This document shows, in pieces, positions 13,496-15,016 of a stretch of 15,016 nt of DNA. The notes beneath the pieces were generated by a model. The model saw only the letters and a list, made by a program, of their open reading frames with translations. It was not told the DNA's origin and ran no database searches. Numbering within the stretch: position 1 is the first letter of the stretch; every line of letters starts with the position of its first letter. Origin of the DNA: an uncultured Eubacteriales bacterium (GTDB taxonomy: Bacteria > Bacillota > Clostridia > Christensenellales > Borkfalkiaceae); assembly GCA_905211955.1 (NCBI GenBank), contig CAJMCT010000017.1, positions 1-15,016 on the forward strand, in the 5' to 3' direction. Made by a program: the position numbers and the translations under genes.

Positions 13496-15016
13496 TTATT
13501 TATTAAAGTTATCTTTTAGCGAAACGATTTCGCTTATAATTTCTTTTCCGTTAACGTTTAAGCGCTTAAAGTATCCGGTACGCAAGAATTGGTAAGGCTT
13601 TTCTTCGCTTTCCATAACGTAAGGCTCAACTTTTCCGCTAAAAATAGAAACGCTATTAACGTTCATACGCTCGCTAAAATCTTGGCCTGCGTATTCTTCG
13701 TCTTTTAGAAGATGCGCGTATCTTCTAATCTCTACGTCTACAGCATCAGCCGAGTTTACCCATTGAATAACACCCTTAACCTTTATGTTAGAAGTATCGT
13801 TTCCGCTCTTGCTTTCGGGAACGTAAGAACATAAAAGTTCTTTAACTTCGCCGTTTTCTTCAATTACTTCGTCGCACTTAATAATATAAGCCGATTTTAA
13901 GCGCACGTATCCGTCCTTTTTAAGTCTAAAATACTTGGGCGGTGGGTTTAGAGAAAAGTCGTCGCTATCGATATAAATCTCGCGAGAGAAGTTTATCTTT
14001 CTCGTTCTCTTTACTTCTTCGTTGGGGTTAATATCAAAATCTAATTCTTCACACTTATCTTCGGGGTAGTTAGTGATAGTCACTTTTAAGGGTTTTAACA
14101 CACCCATTGCCCTTTCAGCGTTTGCGTTAAGATATTCTCTAATACATGCTTCTAAATAACTGATTTGAACTTCACTGTTTGCCTTAGAAATACCGATTCT
14201 ACCGCAAAAATCTTTTAATGCTTCGGCGGGTACGCCACGGTTTCTAAGCCCTGTTAAAGTTGGCATACGTGGGTCGTCCCACCCGTCTACCGAGCCGTCT
14301 TCTACAAGTTTTTTAAGGTATCTCTTGCTCATTACAAGGTTGGTGACGTTAAGACGCGCAAACTCTATTTGTCTAGGCTTAGGATTAAACCCTAAGGTTA
14401 TGCCTACCCAGTCGTATAAGGGGCGGTGATCTTCAAACTCTAAGGTACAAAGCGAGTGAGTCACACCTTGCATATAGTCGCAAATGGGGTGAGCAAAGTC
14501 GTACATAGGATAAATACACCACTTATCCCCCGTGCGATAATGCGTTTCCCTTAAAATTCTATAAATTACGGGGTCACGCATATTGATATTTGGACTTGCC
14601 ATATCGATTTTAGCACGCAAGCACTTTTCTCCGTCCGCATACTTGCCTTCTCTCATTTCCCTAAAGAGTTTAAGGTTTTCGGCGATAGAACGGTTTCTAT
14701 AAGGGCTCTCTACACCAGGCTCTGTTAAAGTGCCACGGCATTTGGAGATTTCTTCAGGACTCATATCGCAAACGAAAGCGTTGCCCATTTCTATTTCTTT
14801 AACCGCAAAGTTATAAATATCTTCATAGTAGTCTGAAGCGTGGGTTATCTTATCGTAAGAAAAACCAAGCCAAGCAATATCTTTTTTTATTGCTTCTTCA
14901 AACTCTTCCTTTTCTTTGCTAGGATTAGTATCGTCTAAAAATAGATTGCACTTACCTTGATATTTTTCTTTAACACCAAAGTTTAAGCAAAGTGACTTTG
15001 CGTGTCCAATATGAAG
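13496..15016 (-). CDS. glnS: Glutaminyl-tRNA synthetase, 5' end beyond the window
   Basis: The open frame runs unbroken from the right edge to 13496, giving 506 residues and lacking only the first few tens. An internal ATG at 14788 is not the true start, because the class I signature HIGH (15002-15013) lies upstream of it in frame. Further GlnRS marks are LDDTNPSKE soon after HIGH, RGTLTEPG, LRAKIDMASPN, the KMSKR equivalent VMSKR (14321-14335), and the anticodon-binding beta-barrels ending in LRTGYF and LKDN. GlnRS rather than GluRS is shown by the YPMYDFAHPICDYMQGVTHS pattern and the paired C-terminal barrels. It charges tRNA-Gln with glutamine directly. Most low-GC Gram-positives instead use GatCAB transamidation, so its presence is notable. 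Confidence 0.96.
   Translation of the reverse strand, partial: LHIGHAKSLCLNFGVKEKYQGKCNLFLDDTNPSKEKEEFEEAIKKDIAWLGFSYDKITHASDYYEDIYNFAVKEIEMGNAFVCDMSPEEISKCRGTLTEPGVESPYRNRSIAENLKLFREMREGKYADGEKCLRAKIDMASPNINMRDPVIYRILRETHYRTGDKWCIYPMYDFAHPICDYMQGVTHSLCTLEFEDHRPLYDWVGITLGFNPKPRQIEFARLNVTNLVMSKRYLKKLVEDGSVDGWDDPRMPTLTGLRNRGVPAEALKDFCGRIGISKANSEVQISYLEACIREYLNANAERAMGVLKPLKVTITNYPEDKCEELDFDINPNEEVKRTRKINFSREIYIDSDDFSLNPPPKYFRLKKDGYVRLKSAYIIKCDEVIEENGEVKELLCSYVPESKSGNDTSNIKVKGVIQWVNSADAVDVEIRRYAHLLKDEEYAGQDFSERMNVNSVSIFSGKVEPYVMESEEKPYQFLRTGYFKRLNVNGKEIISEIVSLKDNFNK

Noticed and set aside
12595..13506. Plus-strand ORFs of 135, 143 and 62 codons opposite the dehydrogenase gene
   Set aside because: They are antisense to a clear family member with intact motifs and resemble no known protein.
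1..15016. Defence island, CRISPR array, phage or transposon signals
   Set aside because: No repeat-spacer pattern, integrase, transposase or terminal repeats were seen. The CPBP protease is in the Abi family by name, but it sits among core genes.

Overview
The window looks like ordinary chromosomal core from an AT-rich, low-GC Gram-positive bacterium of the Clostridia type. Several things point there: the linked prs-pth-mfd block followed by a PrsA/SurA-type lipoprotein gene, two lipoproteins with lipobox cysteines, strong AGGAG-type ribosome binding sites, and A/T-rich sigma-A-like promoters with 17-bp spacers. An uncultured gut clostridial lineage is my guess; the sequence alone does not fix the taxon. 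No phage, transposon, CRISPR array, rRNA or tRNA gene was seen, and no gene-free stretch exceeds about 160 bases.

All genes but one lie on the minus strand, so they are described in transcription order from the right edge. Positions 15016-12106 hold glnS (5' end cut by the window edge) followed by a COG2509-type FAD-dependent dehydrogenase. A bidirectional terminator at 12060-12090 separates these from the only plus-strand gene, a small PepSY-like lipoprotein (11368-12045). That gene is divergent from a one-pass membrane protein of unknown function (10607-11212).

Positions 10552-7952 hold a tight four-gene operon: CPBP membrane protease, rlmH (23S rRNA methyltransferase), a cytoplasmic M14 zinc peptidase and tadA (tRNA A34 deaminase). 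Both the CPBP/rlmH and the M14/tadA junctions are 4-nt ATGA overlaps. Next come prs, pth and mfd (7884-2866), behind a clear promoter whose -35 overlaps the tadA stop codon. This joins PRPP supply, peptidyl-tRNA recycling and transcription-coupled repair. The mfd gene is followed by a separately promoted 625-aa foldase-like lipoprotein (2743-866), then a stand-alone DnaQ-like exonuclease (810-220), then the start of an AEC-family permease that runs off the left edge.

Translation and RNA quality control is the main theme (glnS, rlmH, tadA, pth), with repair and nucleotide supply (mfd, prs, exonuclease) and envelope functions (CPBP, two lipoproteins, one anchored protein, permease) mixed in. 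I did not find an undescribed system. The most interesting signal is in the gene junctions. Promoter elements overlap the stop codon of the preceding gene, and short predicted leaders repeatedly carry a stem-loop just before the ribosome binding site; two of these stem-loops also look like the terminator of the upstream gene. Two start codons were moved from the longest possible ORF, at 2743 and 11212, on ribosome-binding-site and signal-peptide evidence.
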